The translations under genes were made by a program, and so were the position numbers. The notes beneath the pieces are model-generated. The model did no database searches, had not been told where the DNA came from, and saw only the letters and a program-made list of their open reading frames with translations. From Procambarus clarkii (taxonomy: Eukaryota; Arthropoda; Malacostraca; Decapoda; Cambaridae), in assembly GCF_040958095.1 (NCBI RefSeq), contig NC_091193.1, positions 21,879,210-21,943,209 of the forward strand: DNA of 64,000 nt, written 5' to 3'. Each line of letters begins with the position of its first letter. The stretch's first letter is position 1. Shown here in pieces: positions 1 to 11,229 of the stretch.

Positions 1-384
1 TGTACTCCCTTGAGCGCAAGCGTGAGATATACATAATAATTTACACGTGGAAAATAGTAGAGGGGCTGGTCCCAAACCTGCACACAGAAATAACATCACA
101 TGGGACCAGAAGGCATGGCAGGATGTGCATAATACCCTCGTTGAAGGGCAGAGGTGCAACAGGTACTCTGAGAGAAAACTCTATCAACATCAGAGGCCCG
201 AGACTGTTCAACACGCTTCCACTACACATAAGGGGCATAACTGGCAGACCCCTCGCAGTGTTCGAGAGAACTGCATAAGCACCTCCAAAGGATACCTGAT
301 CAACCAGGCTGTGACTCATACGTCAGGCTGCGAGCAGCCGCGTCCAACAGCCTGGTTGACCAGTCCAGCAACGAGGAGGCCTGG
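1..384 (+). mobile_element. LINE C-terminal/3' fragment
   Basis: In broken frames it reads YTWKIVEGLVPNLH, RGPRLFNTLPLHIRGITG, then the tail words CCAACAGCCTGGTTGACCAG. This is the same family end as the 12.3 kb LINE but a different subfamily. It starts before the window. Confidence 0.6.
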
Positions 385-640
385 GGCCAGATTCACGAAG
401 CAGTTACGCAAGTACTTACGAACGTGTACATCTTTCCTCAATCTTTGACGGCTTTGTTTACATTTATTAAACAGTTTACAAGCATGAAAACATCCCAATC
501 AACTGTTGTTATTGTTATATACAGTCTCCTGGTGCTTCCGAGCTCATTAACTGTTTAATAATTGTAAACAAAGGTGCCATAAATTGAGAAAAGATGTACA
601 GGTTCGTAAGTGTTGGCGTAACTTTTTCGTGAATCTAGCC
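385..640. mobile_element. MITE with ~90-bp TIRs, nested in a LINE/SINE tail
   Basis: Ends GGCCAGATTCACGAA and TTCGTGAATCTAGCC form imperfect inverted repeats extending about 90 bp (CAGTTACGCAAG, CTTACGAAC, TGTACATCTTT). CCTGG flanks both sides (380-384, 641-645), consistent with a target duplication. Rejoining the flanks restores the common tail word GGCCTGGTCGA, so the MITE landed in an older repeat. Confidence 0.7.
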
Positions 641-890
641 CCTGGTCGACGACCGGGCCGTGGGGACGCCAAGCCCCGGAAGCACCTCAAGGCATCCTCA
701 AAGCAAGGTAATCACAAGGCCATCACTAGCCTTGTATCAGCACATATAAGGAATATAGCTGGAACAAAGGTTGCCTCGGTCATAGGGGGAAAAATCACAG
801 CCTGGTTGATCGCGTATCCTTTGGAGGTGTTTGGAGTTTACTATTGAACACCATGAAAAGCCGCTCAGTTATGCCCCGTATGCGAGCTGG
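641..890. mobile_element. LINE/SINE tail remnants
   Basis: 641-705 is the common tail (CGACGACCGGGCCGTGG, AAGCCCCGGAAGCACCTC) displaced from 1-384 by the MITE. 780-890 read on the minus strand gives IRGITERLFMVFNSKLQTPPKDTRSTRL, a LINE C-terminal piece in the opposite orientation, ending at the GTG minisatellite. Confidence 0.5.
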
Positions 891-892
891 TG

Positions 893-1084
893 GTAGTGGT
901 GGTGGAACAAGGTGGTGGTGGTGGAACAAGGCTGTGGTGGTGGTGGAACAAGGCTGTGGTAGTGGTGCAAGGCTGTGGTGGTGGTGGAACAAGGCTGAGG
1001 TAGTGGTGCAAGGCTGTGGTGGTGGTGGAACAAGGCTGTGGTGGTGGAACAAGGCTGTGGTGGTGGTGCAAGGCTGTGGTGGTA
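893..1084. repeat. GTG/GTGGAACAAGGCT minisatellite
   Basis: About ten units built from GTGGTGGTGGAACAAGGCT and GTGGTGGTGCAAGGCT. Long apparent reading frames on both strands (Trp/Val-rich or His/Pro-rich) come only from the repeat. Confidence 0.85.
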
Positions 1085-1109
1085 AGAGTGTGTATGAACG
1101 TTCCCAGTG

Positions 1110-3400
1110 ACCGAGGGCTCCGATAAGCGTGTATCTTGATGTGTTATCTGTGGGAGCGTGGCCACACAATCTTCCACCCCGTTATGTCTCCTGTTCACTA
1201 TCTTATCTCCTGGGATAACCAGGTCTTTTGGGTCGCTGTTTACTGCCATTATTGTTATGCCAAACTCTCGTGCACTCTGCAACACACACAATTGCCTCGA
1301 GTCTCTACATGTGTACCGGACAATGTGAAAGCACCCGAGATCTTAACCGGCTGTGGCAGTTAAGGGCACGTTAGGAACGTGGGGCGGTTAATCAACTTTG
1401 ACTGAGGATGAATTGATAGAGGCAGCGTGGTACAGGTTCCCAGAGACGCCATGTGAATCTAATTTGCACAGATGTTCCCACTGACAGGCACATAGTTATG
1501 TCACCCGTTAATGTTGGATATAAACCCGGGGTAAGCAAGGTATTTGTGCATCTTGTAGCCCACTATCACACGAAGGGTTACACTGTCTTAAAGTCATATG
1601 TGCTACTGCTATTGCTGTGGAAAGCATCCGTGTACGCTAGACCACGTGTATGCTACAGTAAGGCACTACGGGCTCACCATAGCCCGTGCTACTTGGAACT
1701 TTTTGTTCCAGGTAGCGAATCTTTAACAACAATAATACTAGTAAGAGAGGGAGACTCTCACAATGTTTACACTTAAGAGGCTAAGATAATCTTTACTGCC
1801 TCTACTTTTAACAAACGCCGTCTTGTCGAATCTGCTCTGATACCCAACATGAACCGTAGTCCTGTCTTTGTTGCTGTTGACTCTTCCCTCTCACAGTCCA
1901 TGCTCAAATGGTCTAACCTTTCTACAAGCGGTACCTAACTTAAGCCTACCCTTCCTTTTTCTCTTTCTTTCTCAATTCTTACGTTCTTATTCTTATACCC
2001 ATTACTACCCCCATCCTTACACCCATCCCATCCGTACCTTTCACCTTGCTCTCTTACTTTTATATTTTCCTCCTCCTCGCCTCTCTCTACCTCTCTTGCC
2101 TTAGTGCCCGTGCCTCCCTCGCTTCCCCTCTTTACGGGCTATTCATGCCCGTGCCAGAGTTACAGCCCCGCTCCTGTGCCAGGTAAGTCCACTACGGGCT
2201 CGCCATAGCCCGTGCTACTTGCAACTTCTTGTTCCCAGTAGGTGAATCGACTCTATAATTGTCCAAGACGGAGCGAAACATCGTCGCCTCCATCTTCTGA
2301 CGTGTGGTTTGGTCATCATGTCTTCAGCCACGTTATTGTGACTCATAGACTGCCTAAGAGGTTCAGCTCTCCTGAAGCTAGAAACAAATGGAATTCTTGA
2401 GAGTGGGAGTGTCTGGGTGTTAGCCGTCATGCTGTTTGTCTGGGCTCCCCTTATTTAACACCACACCTCTTCCTTAAGTGTAAACTCTCGCAATACAAGC
2501 AGGTCTAGGTCCTGTGATCACATCTGATTCCCTGTAGCACGGACATGGTTGTATCCAGCATGTAAAGCTTAAATTGTGTCCTCACAATTGAAGTCCACAC
2601 TCCATAGGCCTGGGTTGGGGGCCACATTCAACTGGTCCACACCAGTATGTTTAGTGTGAACATGGGTGTAAAGTCTTGCTAATTACTCCCCCTAGTGCTG
2701 AGGCGTAATGGGAGTGTAGTGGCCGGGGCTGTGGTTGTCACTGTATTACTTGAGCACAGCTGCTCATGTCCCCAGCTGAGAGACGCTTCTGGACTAGGAT
2801 GGTGAACGTCGCTACAGGAGGGAGGAGCAGCACCATTCTCACCTCACCCCTACGAGGAACACTTCCCTCCTCCTTGTTTACTCCACAGTAATTTTAGCCA
2901 CACGGGGAATATTTACATTACATATTATTAAGGCAAGTTATGAAGGTTTAATATTTGTATTCGTGGTCAATGCCCTGGGCCATTATGATGCCATATATTG
3001 ATATAATCTCTGGCACTGGTGACCGTCTCCGTGCTCACGTAGTGGCTGTCGTTCCCAGTGACTGATGAAGACACACACTCAGGGGGAAGAGTGTTAGAAG
3101 CTCGCACTTGGTTCATGTTGATAAGTGAGGTGCAGACTTGACCTTTATTCCCACCTCTGGTCCACCTTACACCTCTACCACCTCTCCTCCCGTCTACCTT
3201 CCTCCCTCTACACCTGTCATCTTCCTCACCGCTCACTCGCCACCTGTAAACCAATTCATCTTGTACCCTAACCCACTCGCCCGCCCACCTATCTTAGCTT
3301 AACATTGTGGTGAGAGTTCTTCATTCAGTTTTCAGCTCGTGGGAACGTCAGTGCCTCTTGTGTTGTGTTGATACGATTACATTTGAAGTGTGTGTGTGTG
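1110..3400. other. No gene recognised; two copies of a CCGTGCTACTTGG repeat
   Basis: 1674-1735 and 2190-2440 carry the dispersed word GGGCTCACCATAGCCCGTGC followed by CTTGGAAC. The second continues into CCAAGACGGAGCGAAACATC and CACGTTATTGTGACTC, also seen at 11580 and 36510. 1867-2100 is pyrimidine-rich. The rest is unremarkable. Confidence 0.5.
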
Positions 3401-3403
3401 TGT

Positions 3404-3510
3404 GTACTTACCTATTTGTGCTTGCAGGATCGAGCATTGACTCTTGGATCCCGCCTTTCCAGCTATCGGTTGTTTACAGCAATGACTCCTGTCCCATTTC
3501 CAATTCCATT
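3404..3510 (-). mobile_element. LINE 3' tail fragment
   Basis: Reverse copy of the tail found at 7940-8010: CTTGCAGGATCGAGCATTGA and TTGGATCCCGCCTTTC match its complement. Confidence 0.5.
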
Positions 3511-3526
3511 TCAATCATTTCCATAC

Positions 3527-3528
<2 letters not shown>

Positions 3529-3586
<58 letters not shown>
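3529..3586. repeat. (TG)n microsatellite
   Basis: About 29 uninterrupted TG units, directly next to the LINE tail above. Confidence 0.95.
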
Positions 3587-3588
<2 letters not shown>

Positions 3589-3914
3589 TGAGGGGGAGGA
3601 GTGGGGTAGATGGCGTGATGTGGTCCAAGGTGTAGTGGGTGTTGAAGCTGCGAGGTGTTGTTATTTCTGAATAATCTTGTGGTGTTGAAGGTGACGGTGT
3701 TATTTCTGCGTCTTGCTGATAACTCGTGTCATGGGGTGCGCTGGTGGGCGTCTGTCACGCCCTGGTGACGCAGTGCATGGTGACGTGTTGTGATGGCAGT
3801 GCTGTGGCAGGTCTTTCATGTAGATTAAGACATGATTGGTCTGTACCACCCTGCTGACGATGGTATCTCCCATGATGACTTCTCTGGCGGTAACTATGGG
3901 TCGGTTGCTGCTCC

Positions 3915-3990
3915 AGGTACTTCCTGGACCACCTGGACCACCAGGAGAACCTGGACCACCAGGAGAACCTGGACCACCAGGACCACCTCC
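3915..3990 (+). repeat. Collagen-like Gly-Pro-Pro tract
   Basis: An 18-bp-unit repeat (CCTGGACCACCAGGAGAA) that in one frame reads GPPGPPGEPGPPGEPGPPGPP. A CAG precedes it as a possible acceptor, but no donor, flanking Gly-X-Y or larger frame was found. It could be a captured collagen exon fragment or a chance minisatellite. Confidence 0.4.
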
Positions 3991-5050
3991 CCTCTTGATA
4001 AGAGTGATCCTTTATTATGCACCCCATACCCATCCTTTGGGGGCTAGTAGCAAAGGTTACGAAGGCACATAAGGGGTGAGGAAGTACAGGTCGAGCCTTC
4101 CCTGTGTGGCGTTGACCTCTTGTGTGGCGTTGTCGCGCTAGTGTAAACAACTTTCACGTCCGATTACAACTCTTTTTCTATGCCCTGAAGTTCGTTGCCT
4201 TTTGGAAATGCCACAGATTGTCTTTATGACTGATGGTAGCCATGCAAGACTACGCGTGATCAAATGAGAAAGATATAGAATTCTATAAAACGTGAATTAC
4301 TGTATATAATTTATAATGTATCAAGACAGGTTGGAGTATATCCTTTAGATGGAGTCTCAATATTAATATTGCAGGATACACTTTCTCAGCGCGTCTCCAT
4401 ATCCATGTTGTGGCATCATATCTTTGAATCTGTTAACGTTAGTATCTTTGTTCTCTCAAATACACACTTATTACCACATAATTCTCTTGCTTGAAAATAA
4501 TGGGCTTTTGTTTTTTTCAGTTTGTATACTTTACCATAAAACTACTAGCTATAATACTATATATGTACGGTTACGGTGTACGTTAGCTTCATGGTGTCCC
4601 TTACTCTACCTTCCAGCGCAAGGTAATCTCTCCTTTCACCTCCCCCCCTCCCCTCCCCCCTCACCTATGTTTCTGCACCCCATTCACCATATGGTGAGAG
4701 GAGGAGATATGCGTGCTGACGCGTCGCCTGCTGGGAGAGGGGGGAGAGAGGATTAGAGAGTGGGGGAGAGCAGGAGAGGGGGAGGAGGAGGGGAGTGGAC
4801 TAGGGAGTGTCTGGGTGTGAGAGATGTGAGAGATGGAAGAGGAGAGAGAGAGAGGGACAGACTTGAGAGGGACAGATCCGGGCTCCGCTGGGTCCCTCCC
4901 TCGTAGTTTCGTGTTTGTAAACGCTTTGTATTAGTTATCACAAGTTCCTTGACATTATTATAAGGTTTGGTCGTGGAGTGAGGCAGTGAATGTTAATGTA
5001 CCCCCGGCTTAAAGTCTTGATTTTCCTTATGGAGCGGTGAGTGGAATAAT
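3990..5050. other. No gene recognised; low complexity
   Basis: 4015-4075 carries a dispersed word (GCACCCCATACCCATCC) also seen at 58285. 4640-4870 is C-rich, then strongly purine-rich (AGGAGAGGGGGAGGAGGAGG), a possible R-Y tract. No conserved coding sequence seen. Confidence 0.4.
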
Positions 5051-5056
5051 GTAGGA

Positions 5057-5115
5057 GTGTGTGTGTGTGTGTGTGTGAGACACACCCCGGCAACACGCAC
5101 CCCCCCCCCCCCCGC

Positions 5116-5144
<29 letters not shown>
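5057..5144. repeat. (TG)n - C-run - (AC)n inverted microsatellite
   Basis: (GT)n, then a short unique piece, a run of ~16 C, then (CA)n. The two dinucleotide arrays can pair as a foldback. Confidence 0.85.
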
Positions 5145-5146
<2 letters not shown>

Positions 5147-5199
5147 GGCACTGATGTGTGGGTAGGAGACGTGATTGAAATTGAAATAAGTTTATTGAG

Positions 5200-7480
5200 G
5201 TAAAATCCACACAAAGGGATGATGTAGCTCCAGCTATTATTCCCCCGTTCAGTACATCTTGTTAATACATACATACATACATACATACATGTGGGTAGTC
5301 AATACCTGCCGCGGGTATTGGGGACGGGGAGGGTTACTGCCGGGCTCTAATGCTTGTCTATCTCAAGAAGAAGACTGTAGTTAGTGAAGTTAGTGCCCTA
5401 CCACTACTTGCAACTAACCTAACACAGTACTGTACAAGCCGAAGCGATGAGAATGATTCCCAGCACCACAAGATGGAAGAGTATTATTGTCACACACGTC
5501 GTGGAACACTTGTAACTTCCTACACGTTCTTCCTTACACAAGACGTGTAGCAATCGCACGTCAACACATTATATTTTCCGACATTGCTTGGATTACTTTG
5601 TGCCTATTCTTCCAGCGACTGCTGTCGACTTGGCGCGTCCATTGCATGCTAACTGGTTCATGAACGGCAGCCAACGTCTTCAACATTCCAACTTGTATGC
5701 ACTCGACACGCCAAGACTCACGTATACCAATCACCAAGCACGACTGACGTACTTGCCACTTCCGTTCCAAAGTTGAGGTGTTAAGAGAATAATGTTTATA
5801 CTGATGACTTAGTGATTCACGTTCTGCTCTTCAAGCACTTGAAAACTTTTGATAATACACGACCAAACCCCCTCAAAGCCACCACAAACAGCCTCCTCGA
5901 TCCTACAGAGTAAAGAGTCAGAATGTCTGCTCATAATGAGGCATCATGATCACAGTTAAATTGGCATGCAGGGAGGATGAAACTGAGCTCTCCCTCGGGT
6001 AGGTGCATACATGAAATGTTAAGTCTCTTGGTCACTCTGCACTCACCCACAACACTGACGAGCAATCAAATCATATACACATGGAAAATACTATTTTGTC
6101 AGATCCCAAAGTAACACAGGAGGATCAGATCCCAAAGTAACACAGGAGGATCAGATCCCAAAGTAACACAGTAGTACCACTAAAATAACAACATACTGGA
6201 GTAAATTGCTATAAACACCCTACCAGGATACATACAGCTTTTTATCTATTGGGAAAATATAATCTGAAATGGGTTCTCCTTCTATCCACCTCAGTCAGTC
6301 CAGGAGAGTACTCAAGATTTGGTGTTGCAGATGTAGCGTTCTGAATTTTTTTTTCTGCTATTAAGTGCAACATTGTCATTGTGTGAGAACATTTTGAGAG
6401 CATTTCTCCCTTCACGGGGGCTCTTGTCTCAGTGTTACTGATCCCCCCAAAGTCTCGTACTGTTCTCTGAGCTGGCTGTTGCCTCTGTGTCACACACACC
6501 ATACATCTTTATGGCACAACTTTCTGCTTTGCAATTTAGGATGTTAAATATTTTTGTTATGAATTCTATGAGTATACTCCAAAACTTTGCGATACACTTC
6601 TCCTTTCTCCTTCCATTATAGATTTTGTAGTGGGCAATGGTGTTTGAAAATAGTGGCGTGTGTGTGAAATAGATGTGAGGTATGTGTGGAGCAGTTCACC
6701 GTATAGGGGCGATGAACGAGCTGATCAGTGAACAGGAGCTGATGCCTCTGCCAACTTTGCACAAAGCATTCTTTCTTATTTGTTAAACGCCATGCAGGGA
6801 TTACGTCAGCTGCTCTTTGCTGCAAGAGGCGTTATGTACTGGCCGCCAATAACACCCACATTGTTACACTTCCAAAGACATTTATAATTTAAAGCTACGT
6901 CTTTGTTATATGGACTTTGATGGGTTGTTGCTGTTTTATTTCCTTTGTATTTCATTGTTTGTATTAGAGTTGGTCAACATGTGGTGGTTGTAAAGGATGT
7001 GCCTCACTCACTCTCTGGTATTCCCCGGCACTTCCTACCCCCTCACATTTACCAACAACTTTCCTTGACAGTTGCTAAACATTCTTCCCGACTTCCTGCA
7101 TTATTTGGCAATTACTTGATGACCTTTCCTCCTCGGCTGCAGCGGTGTACCGGCTTGGAACCCCTTGTAAGAATTTGTCTAGTCTTATTTATAATGATGG
7201 TTTGACTCGGTCCATCTAATCGTTCTGTCATTAACTTTTTAGTCTTAAATTCCTATCTCCAAGAAGTCTCAACCGTGCTATAGCAAATAGTACTTGCATC
7301 AAGTACAAGCATCCCTACAAGTAAATAGTACAAGCATCCCTACTTAATCTCTTCTTGCATAGGTTATTGAAATTGTTGCAAGTCCTTCCACTTTCCGCAT
7401 GCCAGTCTGCGGGCAGGAACTTGCAGGAACCGTGGGCCTGCTGCCATATCCACTATTAAGCATACTTGCCGGTAGCTCCT
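5200..7480. other. No gene recognised
   Basis: Contains (ATAC)n at 5266-5290 and three tandem copies of a ~27-bp unit with CAGATCCCAAAGTAACACAG at 6098-6170. The short open frames are not conserved in appearance. 6900-7200 has an 86-codon frame I do not recognise. Confidence 0.4.
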
Positions 7481-7559
7481 CTATCATATGCATCACTGTA
7501 TGCAGTTAATAATGCTATTTGTATTGCAACATACAAATTGGAGTACCATACTCGTCACA

Positions 7560-8010
7560 TTAGGAAGGCTTGGATACCACAGTCGTCACGATACACAGTT
7601 ACGAGGGATGGGGTATAATGAGCGCCTGAAGGAACTGTGTCTTACGACACTAGAAAAAAGAAGGGAGAGGTGGGGACATGATAGGAACATATAAAATACT
7701 CAGGGGGATTGACAGAGTGGACATAGACGAAATGTTCACACGGAATAGTAACAGATCGAGGGGACATGGGTGGAAGCTGGAAACTCAGATGAGTCACTGA
7801 GGTGTTAGGAAGTTTTCTTTTAGCGTGAGAGTAGTGGGAAAATGGAATGCACTTAAGGAACAGGTTGTGGAAGCAAATACTATTCATAATTTTAAAACTA
7901 GGTATGATAGGGAAATAGGACCGGGGTCATTGCTGTAAACATCCGATGCTCGAAAGGCGGGATCCAAGAGTCAATGCTCGATCCTGCAGGCACAAATAAG
8001 TGAGTACACA
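7560..8010 (+). mobile_element. LINE RT C-terminal and 3' tail fragment
   Basis: Reads LRGMGYNERLKELCLTTLEK, RRERWGHD, FSVRVVGKWNALKEQVVEAN-like words and the tail GCGGGATCCAAGAG. Multiple frame changes. It is followed 60 bp later by the SINE at 8071. Confidence 0.65.
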
Positions 8011-8070
8011 GGTACGGGTACCATATTCAAATGGTCAAGTGTGTTCATAACTTGACACTCGTTAAGCCTT

Positions 8071-8317
8071 GGAAGCCGGTCGGCCGAGTGGACAGCACAC
8101 TGGACTTGTAATCCTGTGGTCCCGGGTTCGATCCCGGGCGCCGGCGAGAAACAATGGGCAGAGTTTCTTTCACCCTATGCCCCTGTTACCTAGCAGTAAA
8201 ATAGGTACCTGGGTGTTAGCTGTCACGGGCAGCTTCCTGGGGGTGGAGGCCTGGTCGAGGACCGGGCCGCGGGGACACTAAAGCCCCGAAATCATCTCAA
8301 GATAACCTCAAGATTGG
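8071..8317 (+). mobile_element. tRNA-derived SINE, full-length-looking
   Basis: The head resembles a tRNA with an A-box-like CGGCCGAGTGG (8081-8091) and a B box GGTTCGATCC (8125-8134); a CTTGTAA loop sits where an anticodon loop would be. A conserved body (TTTCACCCTATGCCCCTGTT) and tail (GGTCGAGGACCGGGCCGCGG) follow. Tail attached and imperfect stems argue against a functional tRNA gene. Confidence 0.8.
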
Positions 8318-8394
8318 TAACGATACCTTCCATCACGTGACTGTCGTGGTTCACCGCGGGGGATGAATGAACCAACTATCAGGCGATAGCGCAC

Positions 8395-8515
8395 TTGGAC
8401 CGGATAAGAATTAGCGATGGGACGGGGGAAGGAATGGTGCCCAACAACTTGGATGGTCGGGGATTGAACACTGTTCTGCACGAAGTGAGACCGTCCCTCT
8501 ACCGTCTAGCCCAAG
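8395..8515 (-). mobile_element. Second SINE family (tRNA-like head on minus strand)
   Basis: Minus strand shows TAGACGGTAGAGGG (A-box-like) and GTTCAATCCCC (B-box-like), followed by GGGCACCATTCCTTCC. Related copies occur at 32400-32520 and 41640-41770. Confidence 0.5.
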
Positions 8516-8828
8516 TTTTTTTTTATGATTTTTCTACCACAGACGTGGCCAGACATTTACAATACTAACCAGAATATATACATTTTCTTCTGTCCTCCAT
8601 GGACAGGGTGAGAGATCTGTTAAACATATAGTTCAGAGATTTATTGAACAATTAACCACATAAGGTGATTGTAGTGCTTTTAAAATGCTAATGTAACCTA
8701 CATACAGAAATACATAAATTACAGATTTACGTCTGCCCTACATAAAGTGGTCGATGTGTCTTTTATATAGTGTCATTAATTTACATTTACAAAGGTGAAA
8801 TGAAATTCTGACCAGCTTCTACATAAGC

Positions 8829-8835
<7 letters not shown>

Positions 8836-8923
<88 letters not shown>
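8836..8923. repeat. (TA)n microsatellite
   Basis: About 44 TA units, left flank of MITE copy 1. Confidence 0.95.
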
Positions 8924-8926
<3 letters not shown>

Positions 8927-9310
8927 GTACCTAATAGCCAGAACGCACTTCTCAGCCTACTATTCAAGGCCCAATTTGCCTAATAAGCCAAGTTTTCATG
9001 AATTAATGTTTTTTCGTCTACCTAACCTACCTAACCTAACCTAACCTAGCTTTTTTTGGCTACCTAACCTAACCTTACCTATAAATATAGGTTAGGTTAG
9101 GTTAGGTAGGGTTGGTTAGGTTCGGTCATATATCTACGTTAATTTTAACTCCAATAAAAAAAAATTGACCTCATACATAGAGAAAAGGGTTGCTTTATCA
9201 TTTCATAAGAAAAAAATTATAGTAAATATATTAATTCCGGAAAACTTGGCTTATTAGGCAAATCGGGCCTTGAATAGTAGGCTGAGAAGTGAGTTCTGGC
9301 TACTAGGTAC

Positions 9311-9313
<3 letters not shown>
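8924..9313 (+). mobile_element. MITE with long TIRs inside (TA)n, copy 1
   Basis: 390 bp starting GTCGTACCTAATAGCCAGAA and ending in the inverse (TACTAGGTACGAC). Terminal inverted repeats run ~70 bp. The interior has opposed CCTAA and TTAGG runs around a short hairpin. Both sides are (TA)n, the apparent insertion target. No coding capacity. Confidence 0.8.
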
Positions 9314-9354
<41 letters not shown>

Positions 9355-9727
9355 GTCGTACCTAGTAGCCAGAACGCACTTCTCAGCCTACTATGCAAGG
9401 CCCTATTTGCCTAATAAGCAAAGTTTTCATGAATTAATATATTTTCTCATTTTTTTCTTATGAAATGTTAAAGTTACCCATTTCATTATGTATGAGGTAA
9501 AAAAAAAATTTTTATTGGAGTTAAAATTAACGTAGATATATGACCGAACCTAACCAACCCTACCTAACCTAACCTATCTTTATAGGTTAGGTTATGTTAG
9601 GTACCCGAAAAAGTTAGGTTAGGGTAGGTTAGGTAGTCGAAAAAACATTAACTCATGAAAACTTGGCTTATTAGGCAAATCGGGCCTTGCATAGTAGGCT
9701 GAGAAGTGCGTTCTGGCTACTAGGTAC

Positions 9728-9730
<3 letters not shown>
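9355..9730 (-). mobile_element. MITE with long TIRs inside (TA)n, copy 2
   Basis: Second member of the family, 376 bp, only about 40 bp of TA repeat away from copy 1 and with its interior inverted relative to it. Same TIRs (GTCGTACCTAGTAGCCAGAA). Confidence 0.8.

Positions 9731-9820
<90 letters not shown>
9731..9820. repeat. (AT)n microsatellite
   Basis: About 44 units between MITE copy 2 and the hammerhead-bearing foldback. Confidence 0.95.
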
Positions 9821-9825
<5 letters not shown>

Positions 9826-9855
9826 GCAGAATAATCACATGTGCAAAATAGAGAA

Positions 9856-9895
9856 TGCTTAACGCGTTTTCGGCTAATTCGCCTTCATCAGAGCA
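9856..9895 (-). ncRNA. Hammerhead-ribozyme-like motif, inverted copy
   Basis: Same 40-base motif as 9976-10015 on the minus strand, in the other arm of the foldback. Confidence 0.53.
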
Positions 9896-9975
9896 AAGTA
9901 GAATCTTTGCTGCTGAATTAATTCTACTTTGTAGAATCAATTCTACTGTAGAATAGAGTAGAATTGATTCTACTT

Positions 9976-10015
9976 TGCTCTGATGAAGGCGAATTAGCCG
10001 AAAACGCGTTAAGCA
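9976..10015 (+). ncRNA. Hammerhead-ribozyme-like motif (perfect CUGAUGA box)
   Basis: Reads UGCU, then CUGAUGA (9980-9986), an extra A, a GGC/GCC hairpin, GAAA, a minimal AACGCGUU stem III, UA and then AGCA, which pairs with UGCU to make stem I. Both invariant boxes are present. The unusual features are the extra base before stem II and the very small stem III, which might work only as a dimer. Confidence 0.55.
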
Positions 10016-10045
10016 TTCTCTATTTTGCACATGTGATTATTCTGC

Positions 10046-10495
<450 letters not shown>

Positions 10496-10552
10496 TTGTG
10501 GTTGGACAGCACTCTTGGCCCCCGTCTCGTCCCACACCCATATTATGGTGTG

Positions 10553-10589
10553 CCCGGGTGCCCAACCTTGCTTGGGTTGGGCACCCGGG
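10553..10589. repeat. Perfect 15-bp GC-rich hairpin
   Basis: CCCGGGTGCCCAACC and its exact complement, separated by 7 bases (TTGCTTG). Function unknown. Confidence 0.8.
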
Positions 10590-10599
10590 GGACGGTAGT

Positions 10600-11085
10600 A
10601 GAGTTTGGCTTATAAGTCCATATACAGTAATTACAATGTTACATCTCTTGACTGTTATTAGTTATTTACCAAGGGCGGAGAGAGTTAAGCAACAGGAACA
10701 ATAATTAATAGAAAGTTTTCCTAGTACATTTTTCCTCGTGGGTGAATGAACAGGAAAAAATTGATAAACATGCTCGATAAGGAAAACGCAAGAGTCCATG
10801 TCGAGATGAAAGTTGGGTTATGTAAGATTGGTGCTTCCGGCGGAGGTGTGGATAATGGCGCGACGCCTCCCTCCCTCTCCCTCCTGGCCTCCTGGTCTCC
10901 TAGCCCCCACCCCTAAAGAACTTAATAATTCCGTGTGGCAGGCCGGCGCCTCTCTCCATAAACACCATCTCTTAACACCTACTCAGCCACCTGCTGTTCT
11001 TCAAGGCCAAGCTGGTAAAGTTGTTTCAGTTTTGGTCACTGCCTCCAAACTATATTCCTCCAGATTGCTCCAAAACTAAGAAATG
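10600..11085. other. No gene recognised
   Basis: 10813-11079 has an 88-codon Pro/Leu-rich frame without recognisable domain. A possible CpG-rich patch lies at 10840-10950. Nothing further seen. Confidence 0.35.
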
Positions 11086-11229
11086 GAAATCGTTTTTTTT
11101 TCCTCTTGCTCATTTGTTTATTTTAAGGCACCAAATGTCTTGTATAATAAGAACATAGAGAAAGTGTCACTTGTGATGATAAGTGAGCGGTTCCTTGATA
11201 GAATAATTCATAGCGTGCAGACTCCTAGG

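Noticed and set aside
795..1291. His/Pro/Thr-rich and Trp/Val-rich frames on both strands
   Set aside because: Products of the GTG/GTGGAACAAGGCT minisatellite.
5350..5776. Overlapping 62-69 codon frames as a small gene
   Set aside because: No domain, no codon or splice support.
8071..8145. Functional tRNA gene
   Set aside because: tRNA-like head has imperfect stems and is joined to a conserved SINE body and tail.
8776..9044. Tyr-Ile repeat frames; also at 9671-10155, 31228-31515, 43182-43479
   Set aside because: Translations of (TA)n microsatellites.
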